Positions 1-12,295 of a stretch of 64,000 nt of DNA are shown in pieces. The notes under the pieces are model-generated. The model saw only the letters and a list, made by a program, of their open reading frames with translations. It did no database searches and was not told the origin of the DNA. The translations under genes and the position numbers were made by a program. Positions within the stretch are counted from its first letter, which is position 1, and each line of letters opens with the position of its first letter. Source of the DNA: Selaginella tamariscina (Eukaryota; Streptophyta; Lycopodiopsida; Selaginellales; Selaginellaceae); NCBI GenBank assembly GCA_003024785.1, contig PUQB01000531.1, forward strand, positions 1 through 64,000. The letters are read 5' to 3'.

Positions 1-3000
1 AAAAGGATAGTACTAAACTATTTTTAGCAATATATACAAGGAAACACTTTAGTCCATATATAAATACCTTTTTAATGTGCTTTTAATTTTAATGTTATTA
101 TTAATATCTCTTTCACAGATTTTTTGAATGTCCCAACCTTGATGAAATAAATCGATCATTGCTTATATTAAGACTTAACAGGGGAAATTTTCACAAGAAA
201 AACCTCAATTATTCTTTTTTTTTCTTTTACACACTTCCATGCTATATATATTTAAATAAATAGTTATTTATTATAATTCCATTTAAATGAACAAGAGAGG
301 TTGCAACATCACCTTCGTGTCCCTTAAAATAAAAATTGCATTTTATGTTCCGATTTGATGGAAAACGGCATTTATTATAATCCCATTTATCTTAATTGCC
401 TTATGTTCATTATTTAATTTCATGTCATTTATATAAAAAAAATAAACCATTATTATCTAGTGAATAGCTCAAATTGAAGGGTTTTTTTTACTGACATTAT
501 GGCACATTATTCAGTTGGTTAATAATTCTATACCACGCTTGGAGACAGTCCTACCTTATGCATAAGGAGGATATAAACTTTGAGGTTTGCATTTCATTTA
601 ATACAATTTTAAAATATATTTGTCTTTAATTCTTAATATTATTAATTAATTATTAGGGGCCTGTGTCCAAAGTGAAACTTAAAGCGTATTCCAATATGAG
701 AAATTATAATAATGTGTGTTGTATACATACGTATATTAGTATAATTGGGTTTGTGTACAGATCCCACATGTTACATACACACGTCCATACTATTTACAGG
801 TATTTCATCATAAATATTCTCATTCTGTAATCAAAAAATTCAGTGAAAGTATAGTTTCAGACTTTTATAAGTTTTGCAATTCATAAAACTCATCTTTAAT
901 TCTTTTATTTAAAAATTTAAATCTACTAAATTTACAAAGTTAAAACAAAAATAAAATAACACCCAAAGTTCATTAAATAATCATTCACGATTGTTAAATT
1001 AGTTATTAGACGAATATTCCAGTTGGACAAACACACACCAAATTTTACAATTCATTTTGTTTATAAAACAACTAACATTAAACATATGCTCAAACACATA
1101 CATACACACACACGCACCAGGGTAATTAAGTTAATTGATGCACAGTTTACTAGATAGTTCATATTTAACCTTTTTTTTAATGGGATAAATTAAAAATTAA
1201 TTAATGGATTAAAATAATAAATATATAAAATTGATTCTTAATTGTCAACTTTTTCAGTTTTATAAAGCATTCATGTTATAAGTTAACCTAATATTTTTTT
1301 TAATGCTATGTATACCATGAGCCAAATTAAATTACAATTACTCACACACAACAAACAAACATTTTGTGTGTGGGTGTATATGTTTATAGCAATACACTGT
1401 ATGGATCTATCATACACATCAGACATGTAACTTATTGATAAATAATGCCGCATATGTATTATATATATAACATATATAATCTTCAATATGTATATAAGGC
1501 AATACTAATACGTTCAACACATACACCCCATGCGTGTAAACAACTTTCTTTGTTTGTATATAATATAAATTGTTTTTCTGTGTGCAATTATTATAAATTA
1601 AATACTTTGCTGGCAAATTTGCACTAATTGTGAGATGGTTTAAGGGATATTATGTAAAGGAGGGAGAGAGAGATTATCAAAAACGTACTGCGTGGTATAT
1701 GTATAGACATTCATCATATACGTATATTGTATACGTAAACATCATCTTCTCTGAATAGTCAATAATCATAAATTGTTAATAAACTTTTCTTTTAATCTTT
1801 TAATAGTTAAAAGTGTGTATATACTTTGCATACAAGTTTTTTAACCTATAACGTAATATACTAAAAACACTATAAGAAAGCGTATGCTTATTAATCATAT
1901 TCTACTTGTATTATGAACTTCAATGTATATATTTTTTGCTCTACTTAATATGAATAAGTCTAATATCTTTTCAAAAATAGAAATAGTTATAGTAAACTTG
2001 ATAAATATTTAAGTTAACCAGATCAAACAATATACTTACGAAATAATACCCACATAAATAAGGCTCCAATAACACAGGAAGCTAATGTGGTAGCCAACCA
2101 ATGTTGCTCTAGCTCTTGCAGATTAATACCAAATGATATAGCATAACATCTCATTTGTAATCGTTTGTTATAAAATTTGAATTTATATATTTATTAAATT
2201 TGCTAAGATTTGAATTTAAACGCTCCCGCCATTTTGTTTTCTTGCATTGTCCTGAAAACGTTATATGTATTTGAGGGTCTATATCAAACTACAGGTTGAT
2301 CAGATAGCTTGTACAATAGATTCTAAATCGAATAAATAACAATCCTTTAATTCCAGAAACTATGGAATCCTTAATTTAGAATTACCACATATTATAATTT
2401 GTGTAATACAGTTAAGTGTTCTCTTTCAAGGACCACGTACAGACGAAGGAGTGGGGTCACATGTTAATAAAAAATGTAAAGTATATGTACATATATAAAT
2501 CCAATGAAGCTACAACTTTATATAGTTTAGTATGATCTTTATATATGATATAATTAAATAGTCTATAAACTGAAATAATAACGTAATGAAAGAATAACAA
2601 TTGGGTCCATTTGTTTATTTGTGAAGAATATATGACTGAAGTCAACCGTTAGAACGGCTGTTGCAAAATGAATAATGCCCATAAAGTGTGTGTGTAATAA
2701 ATGCATTGACATTGGAACTACTCGGTAAAGAAAAAGTCTCTGTTATGTTGCTTGTAAGTAATCGGAAGTAGACCGGGTCTTATGCTCCGAGTGCGCAGAC
2801 GGGACTCTATTTTAATGCACACACACACACACACACACACCACACCACACGTTTTTATGTAAGTTAATCATATAAAGTATTTTGTATGTATAAGACAATT
2901 ACGTCCACTTTGTGTATTGGGGTCCATGCAGAAGTGGTTCAAACATCGCACCGTTGAAAAATATAGCCGTCTGATTGGAAAATTGACATCCCTGATTTTT

Positions 3001-3744
3001 CATTTAAGACCTTGACCATAGACCATATGTTAGAAATAATTCTTACTACAGTAGTGTCTTTAGTTAAATGTCTTTTCGCTGTTTTCACACCAGCGACTGT
3101 TTTTAAAATATATTAATATGAAATATATTTTAAAGATATACCTTAATTAAATAATTTAAGTTTAATTTTAACTGTTTAAAAAAATTTAAATATTCTAAAG
3201 TATATTTGGATTTGTTTGTATATTCAAAAGGTTTTTTTCTCTATTAACGATTAATATAAAATTATTGTAATAAATATTAATACTAATCAAGCTGCAAATA
3301 TTGACTTCTATTACAAGTATGACTCACAGCAACAACCAATGGTCAAATATATACTATACAGAGGATAGTTAACACGTTAACAATATTGTTTGTTAAGACG
3401 TTTACTGTAACACGCACGCACACACGCGCGCGCACACACACACACACATATGTAACTGTAGGTTCACTGGACTTTGACTTGGGTGGGTCATCATGCATAC
3501 ATCATTTCAGAAACTGAGCATCTATAAAACCAGACTCCAAAATAGCTTGAGAAGACAAGGCAAGACTTGTGTTGAAAGCTTTAAGGGTTCCTCGCACACA
3601 GGCGTGTTCGTTGCCTTCTCTATATATAATGGTAAATTAACTAGCTAATATATGGAAAATTCACTTCATTTTTTAAATTTACCACTTCAAAATTCGAATT
3701 TTTTTGAATTCATGCTGTGTTTACCCGAGTAATGCTGTTTGCAG
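1..3744. other. AT-rich intergenic DNA with microsatellites
   Basis: I see no gene here. The stretch is strongly AT-rich, and its open frames are short, lack recognisable motifs and are expected by chance. CA/TG microsatellites lie near 1096-1114, 2819-2841 and 3412-3449; the last mixes CA with CGCG. The end (about 3520-3744) probably includes the promoter and 5' exon of the NPF pseudogene that follows, but I could not place a start codon with confidence. An ATG at about 3630 directly followed by GTAAAT could be a minimal first exon. Confidence 0.6.
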
Positions 3745-6372
3745 GAGCTGGAAAGCAACGGTCATGCCCGAACTCACCTATACGCTCAAATGGAACTGTC
3801 AATTATAAAGGACAACCTGCTCTCAAGAAGAATACTGGGAAATGGGCTGGAGCTATTCCAATGCTTGTGTGTGTGTGCGCGTGCGTCGTGCCCGCCTGTG
3901 TACAGAGAGATGTATCTTAAAATCTATGTATGTGTAAAATGATACATGTATACTCACTGGGAATGTTGTGCAGGAATTCAAGTGGCATCAACAGTTATCT
4001 TCTTCGGGATAATTTCAAATGGTTACATATATGACGGGTGTGTTGCACCAGGATGTTGCTAAATCTGCAAGTATGTGAACACATGGCAAGGAACAATATT
4101 TTGTTCCGCTGTTATTGGAGGATTCCTCTCAGACACATATTGGGGGCGGTACAGAACAATGCTACATTCTTTCCTGCTCTACTGTGTGGTATGTGTATAT
4201 CTACTCAAATAATACACATCGCATACACACGTGTTACATGAATATGCATATATTTATTTATAATGCACCTTACATATTTGTCCATATGCGCCTTACATAA
4301 TTATAAATCTGCACTGCATTTTGACAACTGTGTGCTATTTCTTGACAATATAAAGTCAACTCATCATCACACATGTCCATACAGATACATACGTGTACAC
4401 ACACACACACACACATATATATAAACAGACAGTACTACATATACATGCAAATTTGTGTATCACTGAACTCATATTTTAATGTTTATTAGAGTTTGAGTTG
4501 TCTTACTATCTCGGCATCACTGAAGAGCTTAAGACCACCACCATGCACAATAGCTCCTGGATCCCAAGTTCCAATATGCAAGCCAGCAACAGAGGGCCAG
4601 TCGGCGTTCTTCTATATCGCCCTATATACTGTGGCCTTTGCCGGCGGGGGCATGAATCCGTGCCTTATGGCCTTTGGGGCAGACCAGTTTGACGAGTCTG
4701 ACGACTCTGAGAAGGTGCGGAAGTTCTCCTTCTTCAACTTACTCCTGGTGCATACACTTGGGAGGTTTCATCTCGGTCACCTTGCTGGTATATGTACAAG
4801 ACCATGTCGGGTTTGGATGGGGTTTTGGTATCCTTCTTATGGTTCTCAGTGCTTCCATGATCCTCTTCCTCCTGCAAACAAAGAGGTGTGTGTGCGTGCG
4901 TGCGTGTGTTTTCAAATTTGTTGATCACCTCTGCACAGGTATCGTTACCGACGACCTGAAGGAAGCCCATTAACTAGAATAGCACAGGTCCTCGCAGCTG
5001 CATTCCGTAAGAGAAATTTACACACCACAGGGAACGAGATGCTATACGAGGAAGAGCTTCTTTCCAAAGGCAAAAGGCGCATTCCCCACACCAGTGAGTT
5101 CCGGTAAGTCTCTCTCTCATATACACGCGCGCGCGCACACACACAGAGTATGTATAAGCCTATAATGAACGTATTTCTCCAGATTCCTGGACAAGGCAGC
5201 ATTGAATCCAGACAAGATCGCTGAATCAGCAAGCCCATGGAAGCTGAGCACAGTTACGAGGGTAGAAGAAGTAAAGATGGTAATAAGGATATTACCAGTG
5301 TGGTTTTCGACGCTCTGGTTTACAACAGCACTTCTCAGAGTGCAACCTTCTTTCTCCGTCAAGGAATGGCTATGGACAATCGCATTGGCAACTTTAAAGT
5401 CCCCCCTGCATCCATGCTCTTGTTTAGCAACGTGGCCGTCCTGTGCTTTATCCCTGTTTATGATAAACTCATCGTCCCTGCAGTGAGGTAATTTTATTAT
5501 ATATATATGTACCTTAATAACGAAATTAGATAAATAAACTTTTTGGAATATTCACACATTCCTGTGTGTATACATTACTTATACACATCGATACATATCC
5601 ATAATACATGCATACGTCTCCTATGTATGTATATATGCGTGCGTAAGTTCAAATCCAACAATTTATGATGTCAAATGTTCATATACATGCTAGTGCAGTT
5701 ACCCCTCTCTCACACGCACACACACTCTCTCGTGTTTAGACACATGTTCTACATATCTTTGGAAATATGTGATTATGTGTATAAAGTTTCTTTCTTGTAT
5801 ATTCCATGTACACTCGTGTCATGTGAGATTTCTTTCTTTACATTTATACACACAAAGACGTGCATGGAATTTATATGTTATCTTTGTTAACAGGAAGTGG
5901 ACCAAAATTGACAGAGGCATCACCCTCCTACAGAGAACTGGAACTGGGATATTCATAAGTGTGGTTGCTCTCCTGGTAGCAGCCATAGTCGAAATGAAGC
6001 GCAAAGAACACACTGAAAGAGTGAGCATATTCTGGCTAGTCCCGCAATATGCACTTCTCGGCATGGCTGAGGAGTAGCAAACACAAGTATATTTGAGTTT
6101 TTCCATGAACAGACCCCTGACACATTCCACAGCTTGGGGGTCAGTTTAGGACTGGCTAACCTTGGTGCTGGGAGTTTCTTAAGCAGTGCATTAATCAGCT
6201 GTGTTAACAAGGCTGCCCCAGCTTGGTTACAGAATAATGTTAACATGGGGCACTATGATTATTCTATTGGCTACTAGGTGGGTTAAGCTTTATTAATCTA
6301 CTGATATATATCCCATTGGCGTCGTGGTATTCTTACAAAGAAGCTGAGGACTATGTAGAAACAAATGTTTAA
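3745..6372 (+). pseudogene. Decayed NPF (NRT1/PTR) transporter gene
   Basis: Proton-coupled nitrate/peptide transporters of the NPF family are plasma-membrane or tonoplast proteins with 12 membrane helices. Exon-like blocks are about 3745-3865, 3974-4188, 4490-4885, 4939-5103, 5183-5487 and 5894-6372. They carry family hallmarks in order: GTVNYKGQPALKKNTGKW at the N terminus, [90 protein letters not shown] and VPQYALLGMAE. The frame changes near 4018, 4072, 4750, 5325, 6074 (with a TAG) and 6265, so no full protein can be made. Splice sites are mostly intact, suggesting fairly recent loss. Several introns contain CA/TG repeats. The subfamily cannot be assigned by eye. The start is unresolved. 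Confidence 0.85.
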
Positions 6373-9300
6373 ACGATTAATACAGATTTATTTATTGATA
6401 ACGTAATACACATTCATTTGAAATTATTATACTCATTCAATATATATTTGATCCCCATACAATTTCTTGAGATTTAAAAGAGAGAAAAGCTTATATATTA
6501 AGTTACTTTTACTTTTATAGTGAACTTCGCATTAAAGAAAAATGATTTTTAAAGATGTCATTACACATGGACATGAATTTGATCTAAATATATTTGAAGA
6601 GACTTGTATTTTATTATCATTCTCATTGTTTAAATATCCTGTGGACAAACCTACTTAGATTGGTACATGAACAACTGACCATGAAATTCACCAAATGAAT
6701 CAACTGAAATGATTGTAATGTTAAGATTAGCTAATAATAATTAAAAATACATCTTTTTATTTTAATTTAGCAGTTTGATCTTCATAAATCATACAGTTAT
6801 GAGACTGTACTAGGATTCGTGTGTGTGTGTGGACGTGGGTGTGCACATACGACTAGGTGTCTTTAGCACATGGAGAAGGTGGGGAATACGTGGTACCAAT
6901 CAAGGATTTGAGGCCTACGATGACGTGGACAGAGGAGCATGGGTGGAGGCTGGCTGCACCTGCCAAAACTTATTAAGCCCCTATCCACGTTCACGACCAC
7001 TGCATTGCTCTCATGAATAAACCCTGCCTTAATCAACCTTTAACCCCCTTAATTGGCCTTATGCGACGATATTTTAAAAACTTGAGTAGAACACGGTGTA
7101 CAGCTAATATTTTATTAAATTAGTTATAGTCTATTTTTAAAATTCATCAAATAAATTAATTAATGAATTAAATTTAATCATAATTAGTCTCCTGTTGGTT
7201 GCCAAGTGTGTAATATTTAGGTGTATGTATATTGAAATGCTTAGAATAATAATATAAATATTTAAGAAACTGAAATACATATTATTTATAAAAGTAAAAA
7301 GGAATAGGTGTCTCTACAGGGCATAATATAGACCTTATTTATGTTAAAAAGTTAAATATGTTTAAGTGTGGTGATGGAACATGCATAATTAATGTCAAAT
7401 CAATCCATATGCACATTTGTTTTGGATGCATTTAATGTTGATCATGACAACATGGTAGTTATAAATGCAAGAGATCTTAATTATTCCATGTGAGGATTAT
7501 CAACATAAATATATATTTTTTATATATATAATAGAAGGATTAGTTTTTGCTATGTTGTGCTGGTTGGTCTTAATGCTTTATATTATGTGCAATCTTTTTA
7601 TATTGTGTAGTATAAGTGATGGTTAGTAATGTTTAGTGCATTACATTTGTTTAGAATGAGCAATGCAATTGAGCATCTTAATGTTTTGATGTTACAAAAA
7701 AAGTAAGTCTTTCTCATTATTTTAACTAGTATTACATTACATTAACTTCATAATAATTCACAAGAGACTCAATTAATTGTTTAATTATATAGTTAGTGAT
7801 GTGTATAGTGTTAGTCATTAGGTTGTTTTGTTCAAGAACTTTGTTAATCACTAGGTTGATGTATGTGATTATCATAAGTAGAGGTGGTCACTTTATGCAT
7901 TACACAATCAGTATTGGTCATAAGTGCTCTTGATGCTTATTGATTTTTCTTATTCAAGAGCAAATTTGGTATCATCTTTTTTAACAAATACATAGAGTTA
8001 ATTGTTAAAATGTAAATGGTGACCATTCAAATACTTTAAAAATATGTCAATTATTTGTCAGTCATTATTTTTATAAAAAAATAATAAAAACTAGATGATT
8101 ATCTTGTTGAAAGGTTCTTTATATGGCCATTATTTTTAGTAAAAGCAATAGAAACTTGAGTACTTCATTAATTTTAAAAAAATAAGTACATATATATGTA
8201 ATATTCAAGAATGAACTAAGCGACATGTTTAAAACTCAAGCATTTTCAATATTGTATGGGTGAGACAAGAGACATTAACTCAATTCTTCAATCGCATGTG
8301 GTCCTTATTTGAGATAGAAACTTTATGCAATGAATTATTGTAGCCAATCTAGGTGGATGCATGCATCGTAGTACATAATGGTTGTCTCATTTAAATGAAT
8401 GAACATCTCTCTCACAATCATAAGCAATTTGCCTTCCTCATTGATGTTAAGCATCTACTTTTTTTCTTTTTCATCATCAGATATCTCCAACACCTGTACA
8501 CAGGGTATGATGTCATCCTCTTCATTATCAGAAAACTTTATTTTTGATGCAAATGTGAATAAATTGGTTATAGTGGTGTGCATGTAACAATTGTCGAATC
8601 ATTTGTGGCAAGCTGCTTCTCAAAAGTTGTATTAATGGCTTAGGAATGAGAAGCCATGATATTTTCACATCATGCCATTTCTTCAAGGTCTTGTGCATTT
8701 GATAGTTCTCATTTAGCACCCACGGATTTTTGATGGTTGTATATCCCCACATCTTAATTGAATAAACTATGTTACAACATTCTTAAATTGCACTTTGAAT
8801 CGACCTAAATATTGTCTTCGATAGCATGTCATTGCCCAGTCCCAAACAAATGTTTATTATTAAGATTTTGTCATGTACCTCATGTGAGAAAAATGTCAAC
8901 TAACACTTGGAGACTATTAATCTTCGTCACTTTGAAGCCCAACTGGCTCATGTTTTCCCAATAGGTAGAAATCTATCTTTCACAAGAAAAATAAAGGTTC
9001 TTTTCTCTATGTGCATGGTTGAGGATCAAGTCAATGTAAATGGGCTTACTACAAAACCCACTGCTCCATCTCATTGTTTAGGCAGTGTCACATAATGCAA
9101 CATAATAGCTTGAATGGACAATTCTAAATCTGTTTCATGGTATGTTTCTTGTTTGATTATGCATTAGAGTTTCTTGGGACCCACTACTCAAGAAACTTAT
9201 TTGGTGCACAACATCACATAAGAATTATTTTCCCTATTTAACGATGTTAAAATTTACCTTATCCTTTTGACACCTCTTAATAATATTGGTAACACGAGAA

Positions 9301-10560
9301 TCTTTCATATGTATAGAAATCACTATTCATATAATACATGAAATGTTTCATAATTAATATTTAAAAATTTTGTGCTTATAATAGCTCTATATATCACTTA
9401 TTATCTTGTCTTTAAAATCAAGAATAAGATTTTACTTTGGCCATTGATTCATAAGTTATTTTGCTCATAAAACAAAAATGTATTCAATATACAAAATATT
9501 ATAATCATGCACTTGCATTACCAACAAGTGTGAAGACTTACTTCAAGATTTTTCTCTTACATGCATTGCTCTCCTCTATAACTCTCCATAGCCCCTATCT
9601 TTCTCTTTCTAGCCCTCTTAGCCTTAACTAAATCCCCTCTCTTACTTTCTCATACCAAACGTTATAAGTATCTACTTTATGTCTTTATAAGATCCTTCTT
9701 ATCATCATAGGATTTTTCCTATTATTGTAAGAATTTTTCTGTACATAAGATTTTCTTACACGAGTGGAAAGCTCTATATATGCAGTGTTACATGCTACAT
9801 TTTTTACCTTTAACACTATTCCCACCTTGTGTCTTCACTACATTTATCATGTTCCTTTCTACTCTAGTTATCCTTTGAGTAGTCCATTTCACATTCTTCC
9901 TTATACTTGATGAATTTGGCCTTCAGCTTATTTCCTAAGCCATGGAAGCCATTTGCAATTGAAGGCTTTGGTTCTCCACCTGCAATTGTTAAAGTTCCTC
10001 TCCTAATATAGTTAGGAGCGCTCCCACTTAACAAAGTTCCTTTTGTGTCTTGGTAATCTTCTAAGCCATTGGCATTAGTTTGGTGACACTAATGAGCTTA
10101 CCTTTATCGGTAAAGCTCCAATCTTGTTAATTGTCACTTGCATTGTTTTATCTTCAACATTATCACTATGTCCATTGCTTATGCGATAAGCCTCTTAATT
10201 TTGCCATGTCCTTTATTGTGTACCCCATGTCCAAAAACTACCTAATTATTCAAAAATTAAAATTTAAATATACTAATAAATAATTAATTTTGTGATTGCA
10301 CATTAAGACATTTTATTGAACATTAAAATTAATGATCATTTATTTGTAACATTATAATATTAATTCAATTTTAATATTCACAACAAAATGTTGCAAATAA
10401 TAAAAGACATACATTCACTATGATAAAATTTATTAAATGTATTATCAAATTTAAAATTTGTTGGTACTTTTAAGTCCTTTTGATTAAAAATATACAAATT
10501 AAATTTAAGATGTGACACATCCTGCATCATAGAACTGGCCTTAACCAACTTATGGAGTAT
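6373..10560. other. AT-rich intergenic DNA, no gene recognised
   Basis: No supportable gene. A short GC-richer island at about 6820-7030 follows a TG microsatellite but has no recognisable protein. Around 8400-8760 the minus strand has a 74-codon frame, rich in W, L and K, that faintly resembles the gag region of Copia-type elements. The resemblance is too weak to call. The rest consists of A/T runs and short chance frames. Confidence 0.5.
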
Positions 10561-11060
10561 TTATCTGTAACAATATGCTCTATTATAACTACTCACCTGC
10601 CAAGGAAATGAGAGCTGTAATTCTTAATGGATCTGATGAAAAGTGTATGTGTTACTATGTGAAGCTGTTTGAAGAGAAGCTGGACATGCAACTGCACTAC
10701 AGATACAAGATGCGGATCCAGAAAACAAAGATAAATGTCCCTGCAATTGACTATACGGTGAAGTCAAAAGCTTTGTAGTTGGTGGGTGTCGAATCATAAT
10801 AGGGAAGAGCAGAATGACCAGAATCTACCGGTCGCACTACTGTCCGGGGCCGCTCCAATATGAAGAAAAAGCAGCTCCGTGAAGGAGTGCTAAGAAGGGC
10901 CGGCATTCAAGAGCAGAAGCTAGGGAACGGACTGGTGATTTACGCACTTGGGTTGCCCCAAGACTCAAGCATTCTGATGCGATTCTCAACTTTCTGCATT
11001 GGAATTGCTGGAGCAGATTTTCCATACTTGCATTCGAACGGGTACGATTAATAAAAAAAC
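10560..11060 (+). other. Coding-like but unrecognised segment
   Basis: Base composition becomes more balanced here and two plus-strand frames of 60-70 codons occur (10575-10778 and 10860-11051), separated by stops. I recognise neither. The block may be exons of the same host gene that is interrupted further on at 11800, or a remnant of one. No splice sites join the frames convincingly. Confidence 0.25.
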
Positions 11061-11108
11061 GCCGTTTAAAACGCGCGTATAATACGGCGTTTAAAAACGG
11101 CGTTTAAA
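11059..11108. repeat. Inverted/direct repeat of AACGCCGTTTAAA motif
   Basis: Three copies of a GCCGTTTAAA / TTTAAAAACGGCG motif, in both orientations, surround a CGCGCGTATAATACG core. The block can fold into a hairpin. It is isolated, about 740 bases before the MULE insertion, and could be the end of a small decayed DNA transposon. Confidence 0.5.
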
Positions 11109-11589
11109 CACCAAGAATATTTTAAAAAAACCTAAAGAATATGCTTTCTTTTACTTAAGATTAAGGTTCATGTAAAATCAGGGTTCACAGCACTGAGGTA
11201 AGTCTGGGAAGTCAGCCATGTTGGAGCTGGGCTCATGTCTGAAATTGAGGCCCAAGCCACAGCGTGAGTCCATGGAAGTATGATATTATGTTACATGTTT
11301 GGATGCAAGTATGATATTATGTTAAACTTTGTTTAGTAACAGTTAATTATTTTTAATTATATTAAAACTAAAAACCATTATACCCGTTCAAAAAAAACTA
11401 AACCGTATTAAACGTTCGATACCCGTTCGAATCCGGTTGCGTTCGAATGTTCGGATGCAAGTATGAGATTTTCTAACTCATGATAACCCAAAATTCTTTG
11501 GCTTCTACCCAAACTTAGTTGAAGCCCACAAAGTAGCACGTGTTTCCATGTTTCATAGAGCCTGAGTGTCTGACTATCAGGTAGCACAA

Positions 11590-11800
11590 CATGAGTATAA
11601 AGCAGGAGTCGGCATCAAGCTTCCAGTAGCTCTGGAATTCGGAGCGATGAGGAAGGACGCTGACAACTCGTTTGTGAGTCCAACAGTGGTCAGCCCTATT
11701 AACGTGGGAGATCCTTCCATGGCTTGTTTTAGTGGAAATTGAATACATGGGCAAACAAGACACCATATTCATTTGACAAGCCTCAGAAAGCCTTAAGCAA
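11590..11800 (+). pseudogene. Host coding segment interrupted by the MULE (left part)
   Basis: A plus-strand reading runs open from about 11590 to 11740 and, after a one-base frame change near 11740, to 11800. Here the transposon's target duplication ends it. If the 8902-base element and one copy of the duplication are removed, this frame joins that of 20713-20870 without a stop: the codons read KALS, then N across the join, then KLYGWPMLPF. This indicates that the element entered a real exon. I do not recognise the protein family. The frame change near 11740 may be an unmodelled intron or a later lesion. Confidence 0.45.
11791..11800. repeat. Target site duplication of the MULE, left copy
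   Basis: CCTTAAGCAA directly precedes the element's first bases (GGGTTTGACA). An identical copy directly follows the element at 20703-20712. MULEs normally duplicate about 9 bases, so one of the ten matching bases may be chance. Confidence 0.85.
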
Positions 11801-11917
11801 GGGTTTGACATTTCCTCGAGCGCAGTTTGCCGAGCGTACGGATTTCCGTCATACCGGAATATTCCATTCTGTACAGAATATTCGTTTTCATATAAAGAAT
11901 ATTCTGGTGCGGCGGCG
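11801..11917 (+). repeat. MULE left terminal inverted repeat
   Basis: The left terminal repeat begins GGGTTTGACATTTCC and continues TCGAGCGCAG. It shares TCGAGCGCAG, GATTTCCG, several GAATATTC octamers and a closing GTGCGGCGGC with the reverse complement of 20509-20702. Perfect GAATATTC palindromes start at 11857, 11876 and 11897, spaced 19 and 21 bases apart. Confidence 0.8.
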
Positions 11918-12295
11918 GGCAATCATGGCGGCACGGTAATGTGTCAAAGTTTCACAAATTGGGGGTTAATCTGACATATATATTTATATATTTATATTTA
12001 TATTTATGTTTTATTTTTTAATTATTTATATTTATAACTATAATTATATTTTTATATAAATACGCATCAAACTAAATAAAAATTACAATAAAACATAACT
12101 CAATCATGAAGACTCGTTTCCACCAGCCAGTGCCTCGTCGTTAATGAATGCATTGTTACGGTGTCGTGACGTTTCTCCAAAATCTGTCTGTCGTAAACTT
12201 CGAACTCTTCAACCATTTTCTTTGCCATCTGATTAGCGTAACTAGAAAAACTGAAAACATATTAAAGTTTAAAACCAAAGAATATAAAACAAATC
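11918..12295. other. AT-rich subterminal region of the MULE
   Basis: Between the left inverted repeat and the methyltransferase stop codon lies AT-rich sequence with TATTTATA repeats at about 11978-12060. It would contain the 3' untranslated region and polyadenylation signals of the methyltransferase gene. I see no further gene. Confidence 0.5.

Noticed and set aside
3745..6372. NPF frame breaks as sequencing errors
   Set aside because: Six lesions in 1.6 kb of coding sequence contrast with none in the 3.1-kb methyltransferase and suggest real decay, although this is not proven.
8399..8752. Copia gag remnant
   Set aside because: Only a loose W/L/K pattern; no zinc knuckle or conserved block, so not annotated as an element.
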